From Caulobacter sp. BP25 (GTDB lineage Bacteria; Pseudomonadota; Alphaproteobacteria; Caulobacterales; Caulobacteraceae): 64,000 bases of DNA. The DNA lies in contig NZ_PEGH01000011.1 in the NCBI RefSeq assembly GCF_002737755.1, forward strand, positions 62,001 to 126,000. The letters are read 5' to 3'. Positions 43,120 to 51,529 of the stretch are shown piece after piece (within the stretch, counting starts at the first letter, position 1; each line of letters starts with the position of its first letter). The notes under the pieces were generated by a model that was given only the letters and a program-made list of their open reading frames with translations, had not been told where the DNA came from and searched no databases. The translations under genes and the position numbers were made by a program.

Positions 43120-43494
43120 ATGTCTCTTTCGCGCATCGTTCTACGCCTCGCGCGCAATCCGGGCACCGAGTTCGCCGGTGGCGACGACCATCGCGGCTAC
43201 GCCCTGACCGCGCCACTGACCGAGGACGGTCACCTCGACGAGAGCGCCTATTCCAAGGTGAAAGGCGAGTGCAGCGTGCGCCGCTTCGCGCCGGACGAGG
43301 ACGCCGTGGACGGCCGCCTGAACCGTCGCGGGACGCGCTGGTTCTTCGATTACGACAACACCGACGACGCCGATGATGAGCCGCTGCACCGCCTGGGCGA
43401 GCATCGCTTTGCGCTCGGCGAATATGTCACCGTCACCGACGAGGACGGCCGGCCGCTGACCTACAAGGTTATGGAGGTCAGCCCTGTTCAGTAA
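43120..43494 (+). CDS. Hypothetical acidic protein
   Basis: 124 residues, rich in Asp, Glu, Arg and Gly, with no signal peptide or membrane segment. It has segments such as RLARNPGTEFAGGDDHRGY, GTRWFFDYDNTDDADDEP and EYVTVTDEDGRPLTYKVMEV. GAAAGGGAG precedes the ATG. It lies 41 bp after uspA on the same strand and may share its transcript, hence low-oxygen regulation is possible. No known family was recognised. It converges on the next gene, with 5 bp between the stops. Confidence 0.75.
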   Translation: MSLSRIVLRLARNPGTEFAGGDDHRGYALTAPLTEDGHLDESAYSKVKGECSVRRFAPDEDAVDGRLNRRGTRWFFDYDNTDDADDEPLHRLGEHRFALGEYVTVTDEDGRPLTYKVMEVSPVQ

Positions 43495-43499
43495 GGTTG

Positions 43500-44303
43500 T
43501 CAGCCGCCCACGTTGTGGCGGACCAGGGCCTTCATGTCCTTGAACAGGTCATGGTCGTCGGTGTCGCGGGTCTTGGCCTTAACGACGGCGACGGCCAGCG
43601 GGCCGCCCTTGGGGCCCCGGGCCTCGTAGCCGGCCAGGCGGAAGCCCTTGGGCGCCTTGTCGTTGGCCAGGATCAGGGTGGAGCGTACGTCGTCGCCACC
43701 CTTTTTGGCTCGAACCTCCGCGCCGCTATCAGTGGCTCGGATCGCGACATCGCCTCCGCCATGCTCTTCGTCGGCGGTGATGTTGACGATGCTCTTGCCG
43801 CCATCGCTCTTCACGCTGACGTTCTTACTGACCTTCACCTCGGCCGCGCCGCCATCGCTGTTGATGGTCAGGTGGCCGATCCGGATGTCGGCGGTGTCGC
43901 CATGCGCGTCGATCGAGACGCCCGGCAGGTGAATGCTGGCGTGGTTCTTGTCACTCTTGGCGTCCTTCGGCGGCGTGGGCGCGGGCGGGAGCGGCATGAC
44001 GCCCTTCAACTCGGCCTCGATCGGCGACAGCGCCGCTTCGGCGTCGCCGCCGTTCAAGCGCACCAGACGCAGGTCCACCGAGGCCGTGGGAGACTCATAG
44101 GCGCAGGATTGGCCGTCCGCCGCCGCTGATACGCGGCGCAGCGCGCCCTGCGTTTCCGGGCAATCCAGGCGGTCGATCACGTGCATCGGATCGCGGTGGC
44201 CTAGGCGATGCTCCTGCGGTTCCTCGGTGCGATGGCAGGCCGACAGGGCCGTTGCGCCGACGCCCATGAACAGCGCGGCCGCAAGCCATTTCGAATGACG
44301 CAT
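43500..44303 (-). CDS. Putative lipoprotein with DUF4097-like beta-repeat region
   Basis: 267 residues. The N terminus is a lipoprotein signal (LAAALFMGVGATALSACHRT, lipobox LSAC). The middle has repeated short strands resembling DUF4097/beta-helix proteins: VSIDAHGDTADIRIGHLTIN, VKVSKNVSVKSDGGK and VAIRATDSGAEVRAKKGGDD. Such domains occur in envelope stress and structural proteins. Function is unknown. It starts 104 bp downstream of the moxR stop on the same strand and may be a separate unit. Confidence 0.75.
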   Translation of the reverse strand: MRHSKWLAAALFMGVGATALSACHRTEEPQEHRLGHRDPMHVIDRLDCPETQGALRRVSAAADGQSCAYESPTASVDLRLVRLNGGDAEAALSPIEAELKGVMPLPPAPTPPKDAKSDKNHASIHLPGVSIDAHGDTADIRIGHLTINSDGGAAEVKVSKNVSVKSDGGKSIVNITADEEHGGGDVAIRATDSGAEVRAKKGGDDVRSTLILANDKAPKGFRLAGYEARGPKGGPLAVAVVKAKTRDTDDHDLFKDMKALVRHNVGG

Positions 44304-44406
44304 AAGAACCCCCGGGATGCTTCCCTCGTTGCGCGGAAGGTGGTCGCCCGCCCGCCGCGCGTCCAGTGAAATCCGAGTAACGCCGATTTAGGCCCAGGCG
44401 ACGGGT

Positions 44407-45282
44407 TTACTGGCCCGGGCGCGCGCCCGAACCCTCGCGACGGGCGAGGAAAGCCAGGCGCTCGAACAGGTGCACGTCCTGCTCGTTCTTCAAAAGAGCG
44501 CCGTGCAGCGGCGGGATCAGCTTGGTCGGATCCTTTTCGCGCAGGACCTTCTCGTCGATGTCCTCGACCAGCAGCAGCTTCAGCCAGTCCAGCAGCTCCG
44601 ACGTCGAGGGCTTTTTCTTCAGGCCCGGCACCTTGCGCATGTCGTAGAAGATCCGCAGCGCCTCGGAGACTAGCTTCTGCTTGATGCCCGGGAAGTGGAC
44701 GTCGACGATGGCCTGCATCGTCTCTTCCTCTGGGAAGCGGATGTAGTGGAAGAAGCAGCGACGCAGGAAGGCGTCTGGTAGCTCTTTTTCGTTGTTCGAG
44801 GTGATGATGATGATCGGTCGGACCTTGGCCTTGATCGTCTCATTGGTCTCGTAGACGTAGAACTCGTTGCGATCGAGCTCCTGCAGGAGGTCGTTCGGGA
44901 ACTCGATATCGGCCTTGTCGATCTCGTCGATCAGCAGGACGGGGCGGACCTCGCTTTCGAAGGCCTCCCAGAGCTTGCCCTTCTTGATGTAATTCTTGAC
45001 GTCCTTGACCCGCTCGTCGCCCAGCTGGCTGTCGCGCAGGCGGGTGACGGCGTCGTATTCGTAGAGGCCTTGCTGGGCCTTGGTCGTGGACTTGATGTGC
45101 CAGGTGATGAGCGGCGCCCCCATGGCCTTGGCGACCTCGTAGGCCAGCACCGTCTTGCCGGTGCCGGGCTCGCCCTTGATCAGCAGCGGCCGTTCAAGAG
45201 CGACTGCAGCGTTGACCGCGACCTTCAGGTCTTCGGTCGCCACATAGTCGGAAGTGCCTTCAAAGCGCTGGCTCATGCCCAT
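44407..45282 (-). CDS. MoxR-family AAA+ ATPase
   Basis: 291 residues. Walker A is GEPGTGKT (37-44), and Walker B PVLLIDEIDKADIEFPNDL with RPIIIITSNNEKELPDAFLRRCFF (sensor 1 and Arg finger) is typical of the MoxR group. The N-terminal TSDYVATEDLKVAVNAAVAL is also typical. These ATPases act as metal-insertion or folding chaperones, usually with a VWA-domain partner; none is adjacent here. A palindromic operator-like site lies 25 bp upstream of the ATG. Confidence 0.92.
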   Translation of the reverse strand: MGMSQRFEGTSDYVATEDLKVAVNAAVALERPLLIKGEPGTGKTVLAYEVAKAMGAPLITWHIKSTTKAQQGLYEYDAVTRLRDSQLGDERVKDVKNYIKKGKLWEAFESEVRPVLLIDEIDKADIEFPNDLLQELDRNEFYVYETNETIKAKVRPIIIITSNNEKELPDAFLRRCFFHYIRFPEEETMQAIVDVHFPGIKQKLVSEALRIFYDMRKVPGLKKKPSTSELLDWLKLLLVEDIDEKVLREKDPTKLIPPLHGALLKNEQDVHLFERLAFLARREGSGARPGQ

Positions 45283-45306
45283 CTCCGCCGGAAACGATTC
45301 CGGTTC

Positions 45307-45332
45307 GAACAGTTGTTCAAATCGAGCTGTTC
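45307..45332. promoter_or_regulatory. Palindromic operator-like site before moxR
   Basis: GAACAGTTGTTC (45307-45318) is a 5+2+5 palindrome (GAACA/TGTTC), followed by a second TGTTC half at 45328-45332. It lies 25 bp upstream of the moxR start and downstream of the flmH stop. TetR-type regulators often bind such dyads; no TetR gene is in the window. Confidence 0.45.
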
Positions 45333-45392
45333 AAACTACCGGCGCCCGCGCGCTTGGCAAGAGGGGGGGAAGCGCTGACGGCGCCATGGAGC

Positions 45393-45959
45393 TTAGGCCG
45401 GGATCTCGTAGCCCTTGCCCCGCAGCCTGGCGGTCATCGCTTCCCGCTTGGCTGGCCAGTCCCGCGCGAGTAGCCCAAGCCCGACCACGTCCACCGACTG
45501 ACCGTTCTTGATCACATGGTCGCGGAATAGAGCCTCCCTCTGGAATCCGTAGGCCTCGTGCAGTTTCCAGACCGCCTCGTTCGATAGGAGGACCTCGCAC
45601 CAGAGCTTGTTCAGCCCCAGGCGCTGAAAGACGTACTCGATCGCCCAGAATTCAACATAGGAGCCGACGCCCAATCCGCGGACATTGGGGCTCGCCAGGT
45701 AGTAGGCCCAAGCGCAGCGACGATGGGTTTCGTCGATGTCCGCGAGATTGACCAGACCAACAGGCTCGTCATTGACCTCGATGATCCAGTACCGTCGATC
45801 GCGTCGGGTCGGGATCGCGTCGAACCATCGGTCGTGTTCGTCGCGAGCGATCGGATGATCGGAATACATGTAGGCCGCGACCTCCGGGCTGTTGCGCCAA
45901 GCCAGCAAGCGCTCCCGGTCTTCCTCGGCGACATCGCGCATCCGGACGGTCGCGCTCAT
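45393..45959 (-). CDS. flmH: GNAT acetyltransferase of the flagellin-modification locus (FlmH)
   Basis: 188 residues from ATG 45959, with GGGAG 8 bp upstream; an ATG at 45977 overlapping the flmG stop is possible. The GNAT fold (RimJ/RimL type) is visible: RMRDVAEEDRERLLAWRNSP, WAYYLASPNVRGLGVGSYVE (Q/R-x-x-G-x-G acetyl-CoA loop), and the end LFRDHVIKNGQSVDVVGLGL. It follows flmG on the same strand. In Caulobacter, FlmH is needed for flagellin modification, probably acetylating the sugar precursor (established, but mechanism inferred). Motifs resemble the second GNAT at 52432. Confidence 0.8.
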   Translation of the reverse strand: MSATVRMRDVAEEDRERLLAWRNSPEVAAYMYSDHPIARDEHDRWFDAIPTRRDRRYWIIEVNDEPVGLVNLADIDETHRRCAWAYYLASPNVRGLGVGSYVEFWAIEYVFQRLGLNKLWCEVLLSNEAVWKLHEAYGFQREALFRDHVIKNGQSVDVVGLGLLARDWPAKREAMTARLRGKGYEIPA

Positions 45960-45973
45960 TGACGTGGCTCCCG

Positions 45974-47770
45974 TCATGCGAACTTGGCGGCTTTCTCGCG
46001 AAGCGCCGCGGCGATCTCGGCTATCGCGGGATTCCAATCCCCCATGGTGGCGGGAGAGAAGACCCGAGCCTGAGGATACCAAGGATAGTAACCGCTTCCG
46101 AGCTGCGTCCAGGCTCCGGGCGAGGTCAGCAGCCAGATCGGCGCGCCGGTCGCCCCAGCCAGGTTCGTCGTCGCGTTCGAGAAGCCCACGATCAGGTCGA
46201 CTGAGGCGCAAAGGGCGGTCACGTCATCCAGATCCTGCTTGAGGTCGATGCCCGGCAGCTGACAGATCTCGATCCCGAACGCCTCTTTCGCGTGAGCGAT
46301 CTCTTCGTCGCAATCGCCGTACTGTAAATTGACGAACCTCACGCCGGGGGTCTCCAGCACAGGACGCCATGCCTCGAACGGCGAGAATTGCCGGGCGCGC
46401 TCGGCGTTCAGTTTGAGGCTCTTCCAGAGCAGCCCGACCTTGGGCGAGGGCCCCAGTTTATCGAGCTCGGCCTTCCAGTGGGCGACCCGATCCGGATCGG
46501 GCTTTAGATAGGAAACGGCTTTCGGGAAGGCTTCCAGCGATCCGCGCAGGCTGCCCAGGAACGCCCCCAGCGGCGCCCAATAGTCGAATCGTTCCCAGTC
46601 CTCGATTTCCGGCGCCGCGCGATACACGCGCCCCTCATATTGGAAGGTACGATGTAGCGTGACCTCGATGTTTGGGAATGAACGCTGGAACAGCGGGACT
46701 AGACGCCGCTCGACCGACAAGGTGAGGGAGCCGTCCGGGCCCAGCTGATCCAGGATGTCAGGCAGCATGCCCGCTAACATCACCTCGTCGCCCAAGCCCT
46801 GCTCGGCGCAGACGAACAACGATTTTCCCTTGAGGTCCTGATCCGACCACAGCGTTCCGGGGATATGGAAATTGGGCGCTTCCGCTAGGTGCGGCGAGAG
46901 GCGGCCCTCATAGGCCTTCCAGCCCTCCTCGAGCCGGCCCAGCGACAGGTACATGGTCGAGCGAGCGAAGCGCATGATTGCTTCATCCGCCAGGGAATCT
47001 GGCCGCTTCAGTGCGTGGTCGATGTCGGCGATCGCGCCCTCGATGTCGCCCATATCGGTCTTCGCGAAAGCGCGATTGTGCCAAGCCTTGCTGTAGCTCG
47101 GTTCAAGGCGCAGGGCTTCGTCGAAGAAGACGATCGAGCCGGTGGGGTCGCCCATGTTGCAGACCGCAGTGCCCAGGGTGTTCCAGAGGGCGGGCGATTC
47201 GGGGTGGGCGGCGAGGGCCTCCTTCAGCACCTCGATGGCCTCGGCCTCGCGGTTCAACTCCCGGAGCGCGCAGGCGAGATTGTTCGCTGCTTCGATGTTC
47301 TGGGGCTGGGCGACGCGGAAATGGGCGAAGAATCCGACCGCGAATTCCGGCATGTTCATGCGAAAAGCTAGGCGGCCCAGATCGCCGGCGACGGATCCAT
47401 GGTCGACGAGCAGTTTCAAAGCTGCGTCGTAAGCCCGCAGGGAAGACCCATAGTCACCCAGCTTCTCCCGCGCGATCGCCAGGATATGCCAGGCCAAGCC
47501 TAGCATCTGGTCCTTCTTCAGGAGCTTCAGCGCCAGCTTTTGGGCGAGCTCGAACTCGTTGTTGTGGACCGCGTTAATCGCCCGGCTCAGGACCTTGGCG
47601 TTCTCAATGTTCTTGATCTGCTGAGTGGCCTGCTTGAGGCGCTCAAGCGACTCCGTTGAACTCGAATCACCGATGGCGCCCGCGATCTGCCCGACATGGA
47701 GCGGCGCCGCGCCGACGTCTGGCTGGGCGAGGGCGCTCGCTGACGCTTCTAGAGCGCTTTTTCGGGACAT
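45974..47770 (-). CDS. flmG: Flagellin glycosyltransferase FlmG (FlbA), TPR plus GT domain
   Basis: 598 residues. Residues about 60-290 are TPR units (SLRAYDAALKLLVDHGSVAG, PALWNTLGTAVCNMGDPTGS, KAWHNRAFAKTDMGDIEGA), and the rest is a GT-B-like transferase domain (LFVCAEQGLGDEVMLAGMLP, VGLLWKSLKLNAERARQ, GIDLKQDLDDVTALCASVDL, WLLTSPGAWTQLGSGYYPWY). In Caulobacter, FlmG transfers pseudaminic acid to flagellins by binding them with its TPR (established). Here it is divergent from flbT and the flagellin genes, with a CtrA-like site 25-39 bp upstream. Confidence 0.88.
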   Translation of the reverse strand: MSRKSALEASASALAQPDVGAAPLHVGQIAGAIGDSSSTESLERLKQATQQIKNIENAKVLSRAINAVHNNEFELAQKLALKLLKKDQMLGLAWHILAIAREKLGDYGSSLRAYDAALKLLVDHGSVAGDLGRLAFRMNMPEFAVGFFAHFRVAQPQNIEAANNLACALRELNREAEAIEVLKEALAAHPESPALWNTLGTAVCNMGDPTGSIVFFDEALRLEPSYSKAWHNRAFAKTDMGDIEGAIADIDHALKRPDSLADEAIMRFARSTMYLSLGRLEEGWKAYEGRLSPHLAEAPNFHIPGTLWSDQDLKGKSLFVCAEQGLGDEVMLAGMLPDILDQLGPDGSLTLSVERRLVPLFQRSFPNIEVTLHRTFQYEGRVYRAAPEIEDWERFDYWAPLGAFLGSLRGSLEAFPKAVSYLKPDPDRVAHWKAELDKLGPSPKVGLLWKSLKLNAERARQFSPFEAWRPVLETPGVRFVNLQYGDCDEEIAHAKEAFGIEICQLPGIDLKQDLDDVTALCASVDLIVGFSNATTNLAGATGAPIWLLTSPGAWTQLGSGYYPWYPQARVFSPATMGDWNPAIAEIAAALREKAAKFA

Positions 47771-47794
47771 CGGTAAGGACCTCGGACACTGCTG

Positions 47795-47809
47795 TTAACT
47801 ATGTTTTGA
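47795..47809 (-). promoter_or_regulatory. CtrA-like binding site before flmG
   Basis: TTAACTATGTTTTGA fits TTAA-N7-TTAA with one change (TTGA), reading on the + strand. It lies 25-39 bp from the flmG ATG, in the divergent flmG/flbT gap. Flagellar and cell-cycle genes of Caulobacter are often CtrA-dependent, but one near-consensus match is weak. Confidence 0.3.
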
Positions 47810-47957
47810 GGCGTTATGCTTAATCGAGTCCTAAGTACGTGTTTATGGCCTTTAAGGATGCCGGCAAGACCGCGTTAACCGATCCGCGTCTAGCTTTGGC
47901 GGGTTACATCGTGATTGATGGTCGGGCGAAGCGGCTTAGACGAAGGAGCGAGTTTAG

Positions 47958-48383
47958 GTGCCTTTGAAGCTGTCGCTGAAGCCCGGCGAAAAATTCGTGC
48001 TGAACGGCGCCGTGGTCCAGAACGGAGACCGGCGCGGCGTTCTGGTGCTCCAGAACAAGGCTTCCGTTCTCCGCGAGAAGGACATCATGCAGCCGGATCA
48101 GGTCACGTCGCCCGCGCGACGGATCTATTTCCCGGTCATGATGATGTATCTCGACGAGGGCGGTGCGGAGAAATTCTATGACGAATTCGCCGCTCGTCTG
48201 ACGGAGTTCATGGGAGTGGTCCGCAATCCTGGTATCCTTCAGGATTGCATAGCTATCTCGAAGCACGTGATGGCTCGGGAATACTACAAGGCTCTAATGT
48301 TGAGCCGTAAGTTGATTGAATACGAAGACGAGAGGTTGGGGCATGTCTCTTCGGGCGTATCAGCAGGCGGCGACGCGGGCTGA
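47958..48383 (+). CDS. flbT: Flagellar biosynthesis repressor FlbT
   Basis: 141 residues from GTG 47958, with AAGGAG 9 bp upstream. The sequence [20 protein letters not shown] followed by [20 protein letters not shown] and [20 protein letters not shown] matches FlbT along its whole length. FlbT represses flagellin synthesis after transcription by acting on flagellin mRNA leaders when hook assembly is incomplete. It overlaps flaF by 41 bp, so the pair is translationally coupled. A long C-terminal tail ([11 protein letters not shown]) lies in the overlap. Confidence 0.95.
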   Translation: MPLKLSLKPGEKFVLNGAVVQNGDRRGVLVLQNKASVLREKDIMQPDQVTSPARRIYFPVMMMYLDEGGAEKFYDEFAARLTEFMGVVRNPGILQDCIAISKHVMAREYYKALMLSRKLIEYEDERLGHVSSGVSAGGDAG

Positions 48384-48705
48384 GAATCCCCGTGAAATGG
48401 AGTACCGCCTGTTCGGGCAGGTGACGCGCGCCCTGATGGAAGCGTCACAGGCTCCGGCGGATGACTTCGCGAAGCGGATCGACGCGTTGGATTGGAATCG
48501 CAAGGTCTGGTCGGCCTTGGCGACGGATTGCTCTTTGCCTGACAACCAGCTTCCGATGGAGCTGCGCGCCAGCATCATTTCGCTGAGCCTCTGGGTCAGC
48601 CGTCACTCCAGCGCGGTCATGCGCAAGGAGGAGGACTTCGAGCCTCTGATCGAGATCAATCGCATCATCATGCAGGGACTCGCGGGCCGCGCCGACGCGG
48701 CCTGA
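48343..48705 (+). CDS. flaF: Flagellar biosynthesis regulator FlaF
   Basis: 120 residues from ATG 48343, inside the end of flbT. FlaF features are [53 protein letters not shown], and [20 protein letters not shown]. FlaF is needed for flagellin production and opposes FlbT in alphaproteobacteria (established for Caulobacter). A terminator hairpin follows 54 bp later, before fljM. Confidence 0.95.
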   Translation: MSLRAYQQAATRAENPREMEYRLFGQVTRALMEASQAPADDFAKRIDALDWNRKVWSALATDCSLPDNQLPMELRASIISLSLWVSRHSSAVMRKEEDFEPLIEINRIIMQGLAGRADAA

Positions 48706-48758
48706 TTTCGAAATTCCGCAAGGCTGAACGTCTTGCCTACCACCCCTGGAAAAACCTG

Positions 48759-48797
48759 CCGCCCGGCGAATTCTGCATTCGCCGGGCGGTTTCGTTT
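48759..48797 (+). terminator. Intrinsic terminator after flaF
   Basis: CCGCCCGGCGAAT (48759-48771) and ATTCGCCGGGCGG (48777-48789) make a perfect 13-bp stem with a 5-nt loop, then TTTCGTTT. Confidence 0.9.
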
Positions 48798-48865
48798 CTG
48801 GCCTGGTGAGCCAAAATAATCCATACAAAACAATATTCTAGGCATTTTTGCCGGATTGGCCGCGA

Positions 48866-48883
48866 CTGGCCCGCCGTTTGCGA
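48866..48883 (+). promoter_or_regulatory. Sigma-54 promoter of fljM
   Basis: CTGGCCCGCCGTTTGCGA has GG at 48868-48869 and GC at 48880-48881 with exactly 10 bases between them, the -24/-12 arrangement. Expected start near 48893, giving a 60-nt leader. A CCGGC-aata-CGCCGG dyad at about 48910-48923 lies in the leader. Confidence 0.75.
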
Positions 48884-48952
48884 TGGTTCGCGCGGGCAAA
48901 ACGCTCTCCCCGGCAATACGCCGGATGAATCCCGCCAAAATGGTAGGTCGCA

Positions 48953-49774
48953 ATGCTGAACTCGATCAACACCAATCCTGGTGCGCTTCTCGCGCTCCAA
49001 AATCTGAACGCAACTAACACGGAGCTCGCCACCACCCAGAGCCGTATCAACACTGGCAAGAAGGTCGCTAACGCCAAGGACAACGGCGCGATCTGGTCGA
49101 TGGCCAAGATGCAGAGCGCGAGCTCATCGTCGTTGAATGCCGTGAAGGATTCTCTCCAGCGCGGTCAGTCCACGATTGATGTTGGTCTCGCGGCCGGCGA
49201 CACCATCACCGATCTGCTCATGAAGATGAAGGAAAAGGCTCTGGCCGCTTCCGACACTTCGCTGAACAGCACGTCGCTCAAGGCGCTTAAGACGGACTTC
49301 GACTCTCTTCGCGACCAAATCACCAAGGCCGCGCAGAATGCGATGTTCAATGGTGTCAGCCTCGTGGCGGCCACCGTCAAGCCGCTGGTCTTCCTGGCCA
49401 ATGCGGACGGCGGCAGCTTCACGGTCATGGCCCAAACCATGAGTCTTGAGGGTCTCGGCCTGACGGGGACCTCGACGTTCAATACGGCGACCGAAGCCGC
49501 CACGATGATCGCCGATATGACGACTGCGCTGCTGACGGCCACCAACAAGCTGTCTGCGCTCGGCACGGCCTCGGTTGGTCTCGATACGCACCTGACCTTC
49601 ATTGGGAAGTTGCAGGACAGCCTGGACGCCGGCGTGGGCAACCTGGTCGATGCGGATCTGGCGAAGGAAAGCGCCAAGCTCCAGTCGCTGCAAACCAAGC
49701 AGCAACTGGGTGTGCAGGCTCTTTCGATCGCCAATCAGACCCCGCAGACGATCCTGTCGCTGTTCCAGGGGTGA
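48953..49774 (+). CDS. fljM: Flagellin FljM
   Basis: 273 residues. The N-terminal D0/D1 ([60 protein letters not shown]) and the C-terminal D1/D0 ([36 protein letters not shown]) are typical, with a short, variable middle. It is one filament subunit of a multi-flagellin filament. No signal peptide; it is exported by the flagellar type III system. Nearly half of the sequence is shared with fljN. The order flbT-flaF-fljM-fljN matches the C. crescentus beta-flagellin cluster. The product lacks Cys. Confidence 0.9.
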   Translation: MLNSINTNPGALLALQNLNATNTELATTQSRINTGKKVANAKDNGAIWSMAKMQSASSSSLNAVKDSLQRGQSTIDVGLAAGDTITDLLMKMKEKALAASDTSLNSTSLKALKTDFDSLRDQITKAAQNAMFNGVSLVAATVKPLVFLANADGGSFTVMAQTMSLEGLGLTGTSTFNTATEAATMIADMTTALLTATNKLSALGTASVGLDTHLTFIGKLQDSLDAGVGNLVDADLAKESAKLQSLQTKQQLGVQALSIANQTPQTILSLFQG

Positions 49775-49783
49775 TCTCCGATA

Positions 49784-49820
49784 CGCCGGACGGCCGTCAA
49801 AAGCCGTCCGGCGCCTCTTT
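49784..49820 (+). terminator. Intrinsic terminator after fljM
   Basis: CGCCGGACGGC (49784-49794) and GCCGTCCGGCG (49803-49813) form a perfect 11-bp stem with an 8-nt loop, followed by CCTCTTT. Confidence 0.85.
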
Positions 49821-49842
49821 CCTGCTGGGTGCGCAAATAGTG

Positions 49843-49893
49843 CCCGGCAATAATTGCCTGCACCAAAAGGCCCTCGGCAGAAATTGCCGGGGG
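49843..49893. promoter_or_regulatory. Pair of CGGCA/TGCCG dyads upstream of fljN (ftr/FlbD-like sites)
   Basis: GGCAATAATTGCC (in the gap near 49846-49858) is a perfect 13-bp palindrome, and CGGCA-gaaat-TGCCG lies at about 49875-49889. Both sit 75-120 bp upstream of the sigma-54 promoter, the place for FlbD enhancer (ftr) sites of Caulobacter flagellar genes. The second dyad also forms a hairpin with flanking AGGCCC/GGGCCT, so a termination role is possible. Confidence 0.5.
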
Positions 49894-49962
49894 CCTTTGT
49901 GGTTAATGGACCTATAACTCATATTTTTCAGCAGCTTATCGCGGCATTGCCGGTGGGAATTT

Positions 49963-49980
49963 TTGGCCCGGCAATTGCTA
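49963..49980 (+). promoter_or_regulatory. Sigma-54 promoter of fljN
   Basis: TTGGCCCGGCAATTGCTA has GG at 49965-49966 and GC at 49977-49978 with 10 bases between, near the consensus (TTGGCAC-N5-TTGC). Expected start near 49990, giving a leader of about 60 nt with a small GAGC-aaaat-GCTC hairpin. Confidence 0.82.
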
Positions 49981-50050
49981 CAGGTCTTCCTGAGCAAAAT
50001 GCTCCCGGCAGCCAAAATGGCGTCGGATACCTTGAAAAGGAACCATTCGT

Positions 50051-50875
50051 ATGGCGCTGAATAGCATCAACACGAACGCGGGCGCGATGATCGCCCTGCA
50101 GAACCTGAACACCACGAACACCGAGCTGGGCGTTACCCAGCAACGCATCAATACCGGCAAGAAGATTGCCAATGCCAAGGACAACGGCGCCATCTGGGCC
50201 ATGTCCAAGACGCAATCTGCCACAGCCCAATCGCTGAACGCCGTGAAGGACTCGCTGCAACGCGGCCAGTCGACCATCGACGTGGCCCTGGCTGCTGGCG
50301 ATACCATTACCGACCTGCTGATGAAGATGAAGGAAAAGGCCTTGGCCGCTTCCGACACTTCGCTGAACAGCGCCTCGTTTAAGGCGCTGAATGCCGACTT
50401 CGAGTCCCTGCGCTCTCAAATCACCAAGGCCGCAGAAAACTCCAAGTTCAACGGTGTCAGCCTCGTTGGCGAAAGCGCCCAGGCGCTCGTCTTCCTGGCC
50501 AACGCTGACGGCACCGGCTTCACGGTGAGCGCTCAGAGGCTGAGCCTGGCTGGTCTGGGTCTCGACAGCGCGACTCCGGGCTTCGCAACGGCCTCTGCGG
50601 CTAAGACGATGATCGCCGAGATCGACACCGCCATCGGCACCGCCACCAACAAGCTGGCCGCCCTGGGCACTAGCTCTGTCGGTCTCGACACCCACCTGAC
50701 CTTCATCGGCAAGCTGCAAGACAGCCTGGACGCAGGTGTCGGCAATCTGGTGGACGCTGACCTGGCCAAGGAAAGCGCCAAGCTGCAGTCGCTGCAAACC
50801 AAGCAACAGCTTGGCGTGCAAGCGCTGTCGATCGCGAACCAATCTACGTCGTCGATCCTGAGCCTGTTCCGTTAA
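50051..50875 (+). CDS. fljN: Flagellin FljN
   Basis: 274 residues. Blocks: [48 protein letters not shown]-type [20 protein letters not shown], and the end [34 protein letters not shown] and ILSLFR. The match to remembered Caulobacter FljK/FljN sequences is close along the length. It is a filament subunit exported by the flagellar apparatus. It shares long identical tracts with fljM at both ends, which suggests past gene conversion. A strong sigma-54 promoter and terminator make it a single-gene unit. Confidence 0.9.
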   Translation: MALNSINTNAGAMIALQNLNTTNTELGVTQQRINTGKKIANAKDNGAIWAMSKTQSATAQSLNAVKDSLQRGQSTIDVALAAGDTITDLLMKMKEKALAASDTSLNSASFKALNADFESLRSQITKAAENSKFNGVSLVGESAQALVFLANADGTGFTVSAQRLSLAGLGLDSATPGFATASAAKTMIAEIDTAIGTATNKLAALGTSSVGLDTHLTFIGKLQDSLDAGVGNLVDADLAKESAKLQSLQTKQQLGVQALSIANQSTSSILSLFR

Positions 50876-50885
50876 GGAGCTGGGA

Positions 50886-50922
50886 GGAGGCGGGCTCGTC
50901 TGAGCCCGCCTCCATCTTTTCT
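50886..50922 (+). terminator. Intrinsic terminator after fljN
   Basis: GGAGGCGGGCTC (50886-50897) and GAGCCCGCCTCC (50902-50913) form a perfect 12-bp stem with loop GTCT, followed by ATCTTTT. Confidence 0.92.
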
Positions 50923-50981
50923 GAGGGTTGAAGACAGGGAGAAAAAGAGAGGAGGGCCGACCAGCAAGTCGGCAGACAGAT

Positions 50982-51350
50982 ATGGAACCCAAGGCCGCAT
51001 TGTCGGCGATCAGAGATTTTATCGCCCCCGTGAACGCCCCGGACCCGTCCGAGGGCGCAAGAGCCGTTCAGGGCCAGCTTAGGGCCGCGCTCGGGCAGGC
51101 TCAGCCTGTCGAAGGCGAGCCCACCGCGCCCGCGGCGGAAGCCAAGCCTGAAGCGCCCGTCGACAAGGGACCCCAGCCGGGCGATCTGCGACTGGTGATC
51201 GAGCAGTCCGGAGACACCGGTGACTACGTCTACAAGACGGTGGACCGGCGCACCGGCGAGACGCTGAATCAGTTCCCCCGCGAGGAGATCCTGAAGTTGC
51301 GTGAAGCCTCGCGCTACCACAGCGGGGATGTCTACGACGGCAAGGCCTGA
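50982..51350 (+). CDS. flaG: Flagellar protein FlaG
   Basis: 122 residues from ATG 50982 (MEPKAALSAIRDFIAPV). The C-terminal FlaG core is DLRLVIEQSGDTGDYVYKTV, DRRTGETLNQFPREEILKL; the N-terminal half is low-complexity and Ala/Pro/Glu-rich. FlaG proteins influence filament length or polymerisation, but their exact role is unclear. No ribosome site is adjacent to the ATG; the nearest GGAGGG (about 50950) is 26 nt away, separated by a GCCGAC/GTCGGC hairpin. A TTG at 50928 is the alternative start. Confidence 0.82.
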   Translation: MEPKAALSAIRDFIAPVNAPDPSEGARAVQGQLRAALGQAQPVEGEPTAPAAEAKPEAPVDKGPQPGDLRLVIEQSGDTGDYVYKTVDRRTGETLNQFPREEILKLREASRYHSGDVYDGKA

Positions 51351-51529
51351 GCTCCGGCTGACGCCTTAGCGAGGAGGATGTGCGACGGCAGGTCGCAGAC
51401 CTTAATGGACATGGTTTATAAGCGTTAACCATGTTCTTACTTTCTGACCCCAATCTCGGCGGCGATTAGATCGCACGCCGAATCGCGCGCGATCGCAACC
51501 ACGGCAAAAACGCCGATCGGAGGCCGCGC

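Noticed and set aside
42200-43216. N-terminal extension of the HD hydrolase frame to 566 codons
   Set aside because: It overlaps the uspA gene on the other strand and has no HD-family content; the domain starts at MGQSTTFTV.
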